Positions 30,323 through 40,709 of a stretch of DNA of 64,000 nt are shown here, piece after piece; the first letter of the stretch is position 1, and each line of letters begins with the position of its first letter. Both the position numbers and the translations under genes were made by a program. A model generated the notes under the pieces. The model saw only the letters and a program-made list of their open reading frames with translations. It did not search any database and had not been told where the DNA came from. Location: NCBI RefSeq assembly GCF_958979055.1, contig NC_084894.1, forward strand, positions 22,289,616 to 22,353,615, given 5' to 3'. The DNA is from Alnus glutinosa (lineage: Eukaryota > Streptophyta > Magnoliopsida > Fagales > Betulaceae).

Positions 30323-33300
30323 ATTGCACGGCTGCCGGGACTAGGGTTTATTGGGGTTGGGGTTTGTGAAATTGGGAGAAAATTTTAGGGTTAGGGTTTT
30401 CTTTTAATTTCTATGTCGGTTTCCTTTTTCTCTTATTAGTATGTGTTTTAGCTGATGTAAGTACTGATATGCTTTAATATTGAACTAAAGTATTTTTACC
30501 CAATCGATGTGCTTCTTTTAGTAATTTTCCGTTTTGTTGATTTGATAATGGATATTAGTTTCTATATCGTTTCTCTTGATTTGATTCTCTCTCTTTTATA
30601 TATATTTGATGTACGCGTGGGAATCTACAGCAACGGTGATTATGTGAACAAAGATCCGTGGTTATTTGTTTTGAGGCCGATTTGTTTAGATAATCTTTGG
30701 GCGTACGTGCTCTGGATGTAGATTTTGGTATTTCAGTGTCCGAATCTGAGGAATTGACAAAGACAGTATTTTTAAGAAATGGGTTAAAGTGGCTTGCACT
30801 TTATAAGATTCTTGTATTTTTGGTTGAAGTGTGTGTTTTTCTTTCGAGAGACACCACTCAATTTATACACATCTTAGATTATTCAAGAATGGGTTATTGG
30901 AATGGTTGAGGCTCCCTTTCAAATCTCAGGGAGGTAGAGGAAAGGAAACTGCAGAATGTACTTTAAAGTGGATTTCTCCATTTACCAACAAATAAGTGAG
31001 CAGAGCTCTGATGTGGCGAGTGAATTCAGGATGCCACTTGCTTCTGAGGGTTTCACACTTTGATTAATCGTAATATGTTCCATTGATGTGCTTGTTGCAG
31101 AGAAGAAATGGCAATGCTTTGAAGTTGGGGTGGTTGGTTGCTTGTGGGTAGATTGCTCTAATATCCCCCTTAAAAATCTTGAGCATGAGGCATGGGTTTA
31201 TAAAATCCCCATGCATTATCCTTAATTCTCTCTGGCTCTTGTACACGAGTTCTATTCTTTCTTTGACACCCAATGGGGAAAAGAAATGGAATAACACCTT
31301 GAAGCTACTTTATGTGAGACAGTACAACAGTGGAGTCTGCAGAGAGGCCTTAAAACAGTGAAGTTTGCTGGTGCTTGCAGAGTGAATTGCTTGCAGGTTC
31401 ATCCTCTAGTTGATGCTTCTGGCTTGTTGTGTGTTTAGTTGTTGTGGCCAACATGGTTGATAGAATTTACGGATAGCATTTTTTATGTTTATGCTTTTTC
31501 ACTTGGGACTTTATTACAGAATCACAGTTCTTATCTGTTATAAAATCTGGCCTGTGGGAAATCTCATGAAAGCCACTTCTCTTTAAAGGAAGTCTATTAA
31601 GATTGATAGGAGTAGTTGTCCACTTATTTTTTCCTCCTTGATTGTCCTGCATAGTTTTTCCTTATCGTCTTTCTGTAGTATGGCTCTGCTTTCCTACTGA
31701 GCTGTTTATTTGCTTATCATTTACATTTTGTGTTAAACTGAGCTGCTTACTATCTTGTGCAATGGTGTATTGGTTCTGATCATTTTATTTTGGTCCTAGA
31801 TATTCTTTCCCCACATGCAGCACGTTTCTAAGCTTCGACATCCCTGAATCCAAGACTGTCCCAAGCCACATTGGCACTGCCCTTCTCAAATCACCCCCCT
31901 TCAAAAGAAAGGATCTCATAACTTGTTCAACCTTTTTGGTAACTACTTTAGGTACAATTATTTATCCACTTTTTGTGTTTGACAGAATTTCACTCCATTG
32001 TAGACTGTAGTGACTGACATTATATGATCAACATATTGCTTATTGAAGTTTTCATGCCCTTGCTTATCTATAATACTTAAGACTCTTCTCAATTTGGTCG
32101 CACTCCTAAATTTGTTGGCTTAGGACTCTCCTTTCTTTGTTTATCCTTCCCCTTATCGTGCCTTCTTTGTGTTGTTATCCGTCATGCATGGCTCTTAGGG
32201 TATGGAAGGGAGACGTCGAATCATTGACCTCTGAATTGCAGTTATGTTATGATTTTGAAGGTTCATCAAGTACATTTTTCTGTGAGCACTCCGGAGAAGA
32301 TCTATGCTGATACATACATGATTAAGTAATCTCCTTCTTGAATGACAATAAACATCTTAACACAGTATGACCTCTATACATATGTGCATACATACAAACA
32401 TATATACACACTCACTTTGGTGATTATAGTACTTTGATTTATATGGGTCTTTTGCTTCATTTGACCGTCATTCCGTTCTTACTTTGTGATGTAGTGAAAA
32501 CGATAGTATAGTGATTGAAAAGCTGTGTTTTCAAATCACAGAGATCAACACACGATGATAGGATACTAAAACTTGTATTCAAATTCAAAAGTACCTTGTT
32601 CTTACAAACGCAATAACTTATAATAGTCACCAAACAACTAATAAAGGAAACAAAAATCTCCCCAATTATATAACTAAAGAAAGGAAAAATTACAATAAGT
32701 CAATAACTATGGAAAGTCTATTCCTAGAAATCGTCTAAATCTGGCAAGAAAATTGAGTTGATCTCTTTTCTTTTTGGTTAGGTGTTTTGTTTGTATATTT
32801 CTTGTGTACTTGGATGTGCCCTTTGGTTTTTATTCAACTCCATTTACTTATCAGGAAAAAAAAAATGCTAAAACAGGTTTGCAGCACGCTACGCTCGAGT
32901 GCTTATTTAGGGGATTTTGAGCAGTTCAACTTGTGACTGAACCGCTCGAGCAGATTTCGAGCAAGACTTCGAGCAGAGCATACTGCCTTGGCTCTTCTTC
33001 GAGCACACTTCGAATGGTTCATCCTGTCCTTCTATTTGTCCTACATGACTTTGTGAAGTTACTGTAGTTCTTTTCTTAAAAGAAGCACATTGGGTAAATA
33101 AATGCCCAATAGTAAACAGTAAGCCAAGAAAGCAAGACAGGTAAGGTTCTACTGGGCTTTTTGATATCATATTCAGGATTATGATGTTTGCAATAAATAT
33201 ATGCTTCTCATCTTGTTAATGTTGCAGTTGGTTGACATATTATCTCATCTGTGTAGCATCTTTCATTTGAGGTTCTTAGAACTAATTCATATTTATCTAA

Positions 33301-33534
33301 TGGAAAGGGCCTCATGGTGTATGTTCTGTTTATGAGAAATGCTACCCTTTCTGTGAAATCTCCTTTGCAAGATCTTGAATTGACATGGAGGAATGGAGAC
33401 TTGGGTGCTTGTGGAGACTTGCTTTAATGGTTACTGGAATGGTGCTGCGTCATTTCATTGACCAAAAGCAGCATCTAGACCCTGAAATTTATAACATTGC
33501 TAGCCTTGTTTGAGCCTTGAACTGATTGCAAAGC

Positions 33535-33536
<2 letters not shown>
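30323..33536. other. H2B 3' flank and long gene-poor spacer
   Basis: Starts with the 3' UTR (TTAGGGTTAGGGTTTTC near 30387-30403). No gene recognised. Repeated TCGAGCA/GCTCGAG motifs at about 32890-33010 look like part of an old retrotransposon, but no domain is readable. Confidence 0.4.
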
Positions 33537-33566
<30 letters not shown>

Positions 33567-34945
33567 GAATCAAAACTTTATAGAACAAGAACACCAACAA
33601 ACAAGAAGCCAGAAACTAATCTGGACCACGTCCAAAGAACAAGACTCACAGGGAAGCAACAAGCAAAATAGCAAACACCTACTGCATCAAAGCTAGCAGA
33701 TTACAACAAACAACTATCAAACAGAAACCGAACAGATTACAACAGGGAGTGAAGACTTCACCTATACACCAACTCTAAACAAGAAGACAAGCTCTTGAAC
33801 TTCCCTTTAGCTAGAAGTCTGGTTCTAACATTCCAAAAAACCTGGACCAAAATTGCTTCTTCTGAACGCGGTATATTACCATGTTGTTGTAAGTCATTAC
33901 GATGCTTCCAGAGATGATACATCACCGAGCCAAAATACAGCTGGCCTAATTTGTCCTACAGACTCTTGCCGTGGAAATGAGAAATACCCTAATCCACAAC
34001 ATCATCCCAACAGTAAGGAGGATCAGCAAAACCACATGCCTTCATAGCAGCCTCCAAATCTTGCGACTAAAGCTGCAGCTAAAAAAAATATGCTCGCTGC
34101 ACTCAATGCAACCATAGTAGAAAAGACAGTTCAAATTACCATTAAAACCCCAACAAGACAACTTCTGTTTTGTAGTGAGAGCATCTCTAAACACAAGCCA
34201 GCAAAGAAAAGAATGTTTGGGAATAGCTATAGAGAACCAAACCAACTTCCACCAAGCAACTTTCGGAAGCTTCTCCCTAAGTTTATCCCAAGTGTCAGCA
34301 CATGAGTAAGTACCCTTACTAGACGTCCAAAGGGGCATATCAGAATCCCCCAAATGTAATTTCAGGTAGCCGGCTCTGGATGGCAACCAAATCATCTGAT
34401 CTAGCCCCCTGCCAAAACCAGTCCTTATTCTTGATAATAGAGGAGAGTCTTGCATCCTTAGAGAGCCCAGAATCATAAATTACACGATAACCATATCTCT
34501 CCAACAAATAACCTGCAAGGTGCCAATGGTCATGCCAGAGAAAAATACTACTCCCATCCTCGACCTGAAACCGGATAAAAGTCTTTGCAACCTCCCTTAG
34601 TTTGAGAAGCTTATTCCAGCTCCAAGAACAGGACTGTGGAACCGGAACCTGCCAAAGACTTCTACCTTTTAGCCAATTCAAATCAATCCAAGCCACCCAC
34701 AATGACCCAGCTGTAGTAAACAAACTCCAAATATGGTTTAACATCGAGGCCTGATTCCAAACAGCAACCCTTTTGAGTCCTAATCCTCCCTCCTTCTTAG
34801 GAAAACAAAGATTACCCCAAGAGACTTTAGCCTTTGCCTTAACATCACTGCTAGACCAAAGGAACCTTTTAAATTTCTGTTCTAAAAGCTGCACCACCTT
34901 CTTATTTACCAAGTTTTCGCTTCTTATGTGGAGTTTGTTCAATTG
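33537..34945 (-). mobile_element. 5'-truncated LINE with poly-A tail
   Basis: Minus-strand non-LTR retrotransposon fragment. The T-run at 33537-33560 is its poly-A tail. Two frames (34340-34942 and 34042-34476) encode the C-terminal part of ORF2: SWGNLCFPKKEGGLGLKRV (post-RT region), then the zinc-binding reverse-transcriptase domain with WWKLVWFSIAIPKHSFLCWL and CIECSEHIFFSCSFS. The domain is split by a frameshift between the two frames at about 34340-34470. Endonuclease and RT catalytic regions are missing. Such 5' truncation is normal for LINE insertion. No clear target duplication was identified. Confidence 0.85.
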
Positions 34946-35065
34946 TTTTTTGCCATTTTCTTCGGTGTCTGACTAGAGTTTGGAAGGCAAGGGATCAAAA
35001 TTTTACTGCGGAACTTTCTTGAAATGAAGCGGATGATGTTGATGGTTTCAAATTCTGAGACTACA

Positions 35066-35080
35066 TAGGAGATCTCTCCA
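35066..35080. repeat. LINE target-site duplication, left copy
   Basis: TAGGAGATCTCTCCA directly abuts the T-run of the LINE. The partner at 40695-40709 reads TAGGGGATCTGTCCA (13 of 15 identical). Confidence 0.8.
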
Positions 35081-35300
35081 TTTTTTTTTTGATAAGTAAG
35101 AGAAATATCATTAAAAAGCGCAAAGCGCAATCAAGTACACATGAAGTATACAAGAAAGGCATCTAAGAGGAAGTAGAAAACAATACAAGGAAATCATTAA
35201 AACTAAACGTTAAAGGTGCGAGGAACGCAGCCGACCAAGAGTACAAAGAATGAAAGAAAAAGGAAATGAGATCCTCAATGGTTCTTTGTTTGACCTCAAA

Positions 35301-38300
35301 CTACCTATCATTGCGTTCCCTCCATAAGCACCACATAAGGCAACAAGGGACCATCTTCCACACGACTGCACTCCGGGAGCGACCACCCGTCCACCAGCAA
35401 GGGAATAAATCTACCACCCGAAGAGGCATAACCCAAGACAGACTGAAGCGACTAAAGATGGCGTTCCACAGAACGCGTGCTACCTCACAATGGAGAAGAA
35501 GGTGATCCACCGACTCCCCATTCATTTTGCACATGCAACATCTATCAATCACAATGACCCGCTTCTTCCTGAGATTGTCCAAAGTAAGGATTTTCCCTTG
35601 CGCTGCCGTCCAAGCAAAGAAAGCCACTTTCAAAGGAACCTTGGTTTGCCAAATACTTTTCCAAGGAAAATGAATAGCCTCTTTGCAAGCAAGAGCCTTA
35701 TAGAAAGATCTAACAACAAATTTCCCTTTGTGAGAAGGAGACCACCATAGCTTATCCTCCCCATCATAATTCACTCTGGATGAGTACAACAAAGAGTAGA
35801 ATGAGGCCAAAACATCCACCTCCCAGTTGTGGGCTGCTCGGAAAAAGCTAACATCCCACTGATAAGACCCACTCACCACAACCAAATGGTCTGCTACAAG
35901 AGCATCCTTGTCACGCGCAATGTCATACAAAACTGGGAAAGCTTCCTTAAGAGGCACCTCACCACACCACACATCATCCCAAAAACGGATCCTAGATCCA
36001 TTTCCCAACAAGAGTCTGGTATGGTTGCAAAACGAACTCCATCCCTTCCTAATATTCTTCCAAAGCCCTACTCCGTGAGACCTAGGGGGATCTAAAGAAC
36101 ACCAACCATCCCGAGTAGATCCATACTTTGCATCCACAACAGATTTCCACCAAGCCTCTCTCTCATGGACATAGCGCCACAGCCACTTCCCTAAAAGAGC
36201 CTTATTGAAAAACCTCAAATTCCTGATGCCCAAACCATCTCTTGAAATAGGAGAACAAACCTTGGACCAATTAACCAGATGAAATTTAAATTCTTCACCT
36301 ATGCCACCCCACAAGAAATCTCGATACAACTTCTTTATACGACTAGCAACACTAGAAGGAATAGGGAGTAGAGATAGAAAGTACGTAGGAAGATTAGAGA
36401 GAATGCTTTTTATTAGGGTTACTCTGCCACCCTTCGACAAATACAACGGCTTCCAGCTAGCCAGTCGTCTCTCAATCTTTCCAACTACCTCATCCCAGCT
36501 AGACTTAGCCTTAAAAGGAGCCCCCAATGGAAGACCAAGGTATTTTAAAGGAAGAGAAGAGACTCCACAGCCCAAAATACCAGCAAGATCATCCATATTA
36601 TCCACAATACCCACAGGAACCAAAACTGACTTATCTAAATTAATCTTCAAACCTGAAACAGCTTCAAAGGACAGTAATAACATACGAAGATAGAGAAGAT
36701 GTTCAGGACTAGCCCCGCATAAAACTAATGTATCGTCTGCGAATAAAAGGTGAGAAACATTAATCACTCCATTGCTTCTAGAGCCCACAGAGAAGCCAGA
36801 GAGAAAGCCCCTTTGAACAGAAATAGAGAATAGCTTACTAAAAGCCTCCATCACAATGACGAACAAAAGAGGCGACAGAGGATCACCCTGTTTAATACCA
36901 CGAGAGCTGTTAAAAAAACCAGAAGGGGTGCCGTTCACCAAAACCGAGAAACGCACCGATGAAATACAATGCGCTATCCAAGAACACCATCTCTCCCCGA
37001 AGCCACATCTTCTCAACATATACAATAAGAAGTCCCAATTAACATGATCATAAGCCTTCTCAATATCCAGTTTACAGAGTAACCCAGGCTCGCCTGATTT
37101 GATGCGGCTATCCAAACACTCATTCGCTATAAGAACAGAATCAAGAATTTGCATTCCTTTCACAAAAACATTTTGGGGATTCGAGATAATCTTCGCCGCC
37201 ACCACCCTTTTGAGTCTATTAGCAAGACCTTTAGCAATGATCTTGTGGACACCACTTACAAGACTAATAGGCCGAAAATCTTTAAGATCCATAGCCCCAA
37301 ACTTCTTCGGAATTAAGGCTAAAAAAGTGGCATTAATACTTTTGACAAACTTGCTATGAGTGTGGAAGTCCTGGAATACCTTCATGAGATTAGTCTTGAT
37401 CACCTCCCAACAATCTTGGAAGAACGCAAGAGTGAACCCATCAGAACCTGGAGCCTTATCACGATTCAAACCTTTAACCACCTCTAAGACCTCCCTCTCC
37501 TCAAAAGGAAGTTCTAAGGAAGAGGCTTCACCCGCATCCAAATTGTCAAAAACAAGGTTATCCAACCTAGGCCTCCAACTGAAAGGTTCTGCAAAAAGAG
37601 ATTTACAAAATTGAGCAACATGATATCTGATAACCTGCTGATCAGAAGAGATAGAACCATTGACAGAGAGTGACTCAATGGAATTGGATCTCCTATTCGA
37701 ATTGGCTACTCGATGAAAGAATTTAGTGCATTTATCACCCTCTTTAAGCCAAAGAACCCTAGACTTTTGTCTCCAGCTAATCTCCTCTTGTAAAATAGAA
37801 TTCTCCAAATCTCTGATGACCCTACTTTTCCTCGCCTTTTCTTCAGGAGTTAAACCCCGTTGTTCCTCCAAACTATCAAGAGCACACAATTCTTCCATAT
37901 GCATTTTCTTACGGAATTCCACATTACCAAACTCCTGATCGTTCCATCTTTTGAGATCAATCTTCAAGGCCTTAAGCTTTTGAGAAAAGATAAAGCTGGG
38001 CGAGCCTTGAAAGCGATAAGACTCCCACCACAGACGCACCCTATCCATAAACCCTTCAGCCTTTAGCCACATATTCTCGAACTTGAACGGTCTGGGACCC
38101 CAATGAACACCACCACAATCAAGAAGAATAGGAAAATGATCAGAACACAGTCTTGGAAGCCTTTTCTGAAGAGAACCTGGAAACTTGACTTCCCAATCTG
38201 GAGAAACAAGAAATTTATCAAGGCGAGACCAAGAGGGAGTCTCCTGATTATTAGACCACGTAAAAGGCCCTCCTACAAGAGGAAGATCCATAAGATCCTG

Positions 38301-38816
38301 CTCAAAGATAAAGTCCGAAAACTCCATCATAGCCGCATTAAGACGAACGTCTCTAGATCTTTTAGCAGGAAAGCGAGTGACATTGAAGTCACCCCCGATG
38401 CACCAAGGTAGCTCCCACCAAGAAGAAAGGCCAGCCAACTCATCCCAGAGAGAACTTCTAAGAGAGTCAATGTTAGGACCGTAGACCCCAGCAAAAGCCC
38501 AAGAGAAATTATCAGCAACGCTTCTGAAAGAGCAGGCAACAACGAACTCACCCACATACACTTCAATCTTCTCTACAATCCTTCTATCCCACATAATCAA
38601 AATACCACCAGAGGCCCCGCGAGAAGCTAAATAGCACCAATCAACAAAGTGACAACCCCACAGACTTCTCACTAAACTATTAGACACAAAATCCAGTTTA
38701 GTTTCTTGCAAGCAAATAATGTCAGCCTTCCATTGCCTTAATAAATTTCTGAGTTTCAACCGCTTGTCACCCTCGTTTAACCCTCTAACATTCCAAGAGA
38801 GGATTTTAGGCTTCAT
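35301..38816 (-). CDS. LINE ORF2: endonuclease-reverse transcriptase
   Basis: Nicks target DNA and copies the LINE RNA at the nick. The proposed start MKPKILSWNVRGLNE leaves 1171 aa. The APE-type endonuclease fills about the first 240 residues, with LSWNVRGLN, LQETK, GGDFNV and SDHFPI. The reverse transcriptase spans about residues 500-750, with RPISLVSGVHKIIAKGLANR, GIKQGDPLSPLLF and the catalytic FADDTLVL. The C-terminal zinc-binding domain has CCMCKMNGESVDHLLLHC. The frame closes at a TAG (35301-35303). Beyond it, the same frame stays open and family-like to 35163, so about 46 codons were cut off by a nonsense change. The ATG overlaps the ORF1 stop as ATGA (38813-38816). Confidence 0.92.
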   Translation of the reverse strand: MKPKILSWNVRGLNEGDKRLKLRNLLRQWKADIICLQETKLDFVSNSLVRSLWGCHFVDWCYLASRGASGGILIMWDRRIVEKIEVYVGEFVVACSFRSVADNFSWAFAGVYGPNIDSLRSSLWDELAGLSSWWELPWCIGGDFNVTRFPAKRSRDVRLNAAMMEFSDFIFEQDLMDLPLVGGPFTWSNNQETPSWSRLDKFLVSPDWEVKFPGSLQKRLPRLCSDHFPILLDCGGVHWGPRPFKFENMWLKAEGFMDRVRLWWESYRFQGSPSFIFSQKLKALKIDLKRWNDQEFGNVEFRKKMHMEELCALDSLEEQRGLTPEEKARKSRVIRDLENSILQEEISWRQKSRVLWLKEGDKCTKFFHRVANSNRRSNSIESLSVNGSISSDQQVIRYHVAQFCKSLFAEPFSWRPRLDNLVFDNLDAGEASSLELPFEEREVLEVVKGLNRDKAPGSDGFTLAFFQDCWEVIKTNLMKVFQDFHTHSKFVKSINATFLALIPKKFGAMDLKDFRPISLVSGVHKIIAKGLANRLKRVVAAKIISNPQNVFVKGMQILDSVLIANECLDSRIKSGEPGLLCKLDIEKAYDHVNWDFLLYMLRRCGFGERWCSWIAHCISSVRFSVLVNGTPSGFFNSSRGIKQGDPLSPLLFVIVMEAFSKLFSISVQRGFLSGFSVGSRSNGVINVSHLLFADDTLVLCGASPEHLLYLRMLLLSFEAVSGLKINLDKSVLVPVGIVDNMDDLAGILGCGVSSLPLKYLGLPLGAPFKAKSSWDEVVGKIERRLASWKPLYLSKGGRVTLIKSILSNLPTYFLSLLPIPSSVASRIKKLYRDFLWGGIGEEFKFHLVNWSKVCSPISRDGLGIRNLRFFNKALLGKWLWRYVHEREAWWKSVVDAKYGSTRDGWCSLDPPRSHGVGLWKNIRKGWSSFCNHTRLLLGNGSRIRFWDDVWCGEVPLKEAFPVLYDIARDKDALVADHLVVVSGSYQWDVSFFRAAHNWEVDVLASFYSLLYSSRVNYDGEDKLWWSPSHKGKFVVRSFYKALACKEAIHFPWKSIWQTKVPLKVAFFAWTAAQGKILTLDNLRKKRVIVIDRCCMCKMNGESVDHLLLHCEVARVLWNAIFSRFSLSWVMPLRVVDLFPCWWTGGRSRSAVVWKMVPCCLMWCLWRERNDR

Positions 38817-40659
38817 AAAAAACCACCAAAAGCCCTGCCTTTGCACCTACCACGTGAGGTGCTGCCACTATATACGTCATAATTAACAGAACAAGCTAAT
38901 CTGTTTAATTCCCTCGTACCTTTGATGCTCAAGCTTGAGCTAGGACCCGTTGCCTTCTTATCATTACTGTCGATGATAGCCTCGAACATAGCCAAAAGCT
39001 GACCTTCAAAGCCATCGCAAGTAATCCCCACCCCGTGGCAATACTGTAGAACCGCTTTCAAAAAGCCCTCTGGAGTCTTCTTACTAGAAAATCCCCTGAC
39101 TTTATCAATAAAAGACAAAGGTACAGGCTCTTCCTCTGGAATTAAAGCAAGTTCTGTCCCCTTCCTAACTCTCGAACCAGAACTGTGAGTCAATAAAGAA
39201 TCAACTGAAGAAACACCCGTAGAAACCAAAGAGTCCGGAGAACCCGAACCAGCCCACACAGTCAGCATATCAAGAGAATCCTTAAGAGCTTTGGCAGAAA
39301 CAACCGGGTATTTGAGAAAGACCTCCAGAACTGAGATGGACATGACTGGCCTCGAGCTCAGAATCGAGGGAGAGGGGACGCTTACTAGTACAGAGACTTC
39401 AGGGGCGAAAATTGGATCTCTGGCGACCTCTGGTAGCATTGGAGACAGACCCAACTTCTCAATCATACCCATTTCTCCCTCCGACGGTTCTCCGTCATAT
39501 TCTGGCCGAGAACCCCGCTCATGACTAGAAGAGCACCCGACACGTTGATTCCCCGGAGCATGGGTACCGGACGAAAGAAAACCCAGCCCACCAGAGTTCT
39601 TAGGAGTTGCCGGAGACTTACCTGAGCCCACTAAGCCCTTCGCCGGCGACAGACCCTTCTCGGGAGACAGTACCCGATCTTTCAGGACTAAGGCATTGGG
39701 CTTCGGAACCTTCTGGATCCAACGTAGCCTCCTTTTCTTCTTGGGTTTGTTCTTCCTCTTTCGCCCATTAACCTTGGGCTTTAGGCCAGGCCCATGCTCA
39801 AGAAGCCCATCACAAACCCTATTGTAAGCTTGGTCCACATTAGTCTTCAACTTCTCCAGCTGGCTTTTCCAGGTCAAGAGAGAGGAAAACCAATTCAACT
39901 CTCCTGTCAGTTGATTTCCTGTGGAAGTCTCGCCATGGACGTAACCAGTCTTGTCATGAGCAACAGAAACCTTCTTGGCCTTCGCAAGATCAGAACCACA
40001 ACGGTAACAATGGTCTTTACCCAACGGATTCATTTGAAAAATCTCGTTTTCTGAACCTCTCGAAATCACAACCGGCAGCTTCTGCTTCTCCGGGCGATCA
40101 CCCTTGTCCTCAGCCAAAGGAATCGCTGGTTGAGACAGCGTCCTCTCCACCTCCAAACGGCCGGGTCCTGAACGCAGAACTGCTGCAAAGGAAGGCGCAC
40201 CATCTTTGCTGAGAGCTCTAGAAGGATCACCTGGATCATACCCTCCAATGATGCTGTCACCATTCCTCCTTGTCTTCTCTAGGACTGTAGCAGAACGGCC
40301 CACTCCAAACCTAAGCGGGACTTTTAGGAATGCACTGATTTTATCCAATTCAAGGACAAAACTCCTCCAACCCCTCCCATCACGACCTTCGACCACCCAC
40401 ACCATAGACTGCCACTTCAAAGAAACCTTCCAGCTGCATTGCCACCTCGTCTGACTATGAGTACCTTACACCCCTCCCTGAAAGACCTGATAAAGTCCTT
40501 CTCCTCCGGGCACCATTGCAAGTTCTCCATTGTCAACGCCAACCACTCTATGCTTTGAGCACTAAGAAGAACCAGCCCGGAAAAAGACTTCCTCCTTTCT
40601 TCCAATCTCACCACCGAAGCTCCTTTTACCACCGTGAACACAAAAGTCTTGGCCTCCAT
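38813..40659 (-). pseudogene. LINE ORF1, frameshifted
   Basis: RNA-binding partner protein of the LINE. The N-terminal segment (40417-40659, beginning MEAKTFVFTVVKG, with ERRKSFSGLVLL) ends in a stop just after RRGGNAAGRFL. The rest continues in another frame (38813-40420, with EGRDGRGWRSFVLELDKI). At least two small indels lie between about 40390 and 40420. The middle is Pro/Ser-rich with a basic block (NGRKRKNKPKKKRRLRW). A CYRC pair is present, but I could not find the complete CCHC knuckle. Break inferred from frame continuity with the family pattern. Confidence 0.8.
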
Positions 40660-40694
40660 GCAACATCACCGCTCCATAGCTCACCACTCACTCC

Positions 40695-40709
40695 TAGGGG
40701 ATCTGTCCA
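40695..40709. repeat. LINE target-site duplication, right copy
   Basis: TAGGGGATCTGTCCA, partner of 35066-35080. Confidence 0.8.

Larger units (their letters stand above)
35081..40694 (-). mobile_element. Nearly full-length L1-type LINE
   Basis: 5.6-kb minus-strand element bounded by a 15-bp target duplication. It ends with poly-A (T-run at 35081-35090 on the plus strand), preceded by an ACTTATC-type tail. The order is ORF1, then ORF2 with endonuclease, reverse transcriptase and zinc-binding domains. It is probably immobile: ORF1 is frameshifted near its start and ORF2 has an early stop near its end. The two mismatches between target duplications suggest moderate age. Confidence 0.92.

Noticed and set aside
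30509-31361. Possible gene downstream of H2B copy 2
   Set aside because: Short frames without shared splice phases or family resemblance.
36301-38411. Plus-strand frames over the LINE
   Set aside because: Shadows of ORF2, which carries complete endonuclease and reverse-transcriptase motifs on the other strand.
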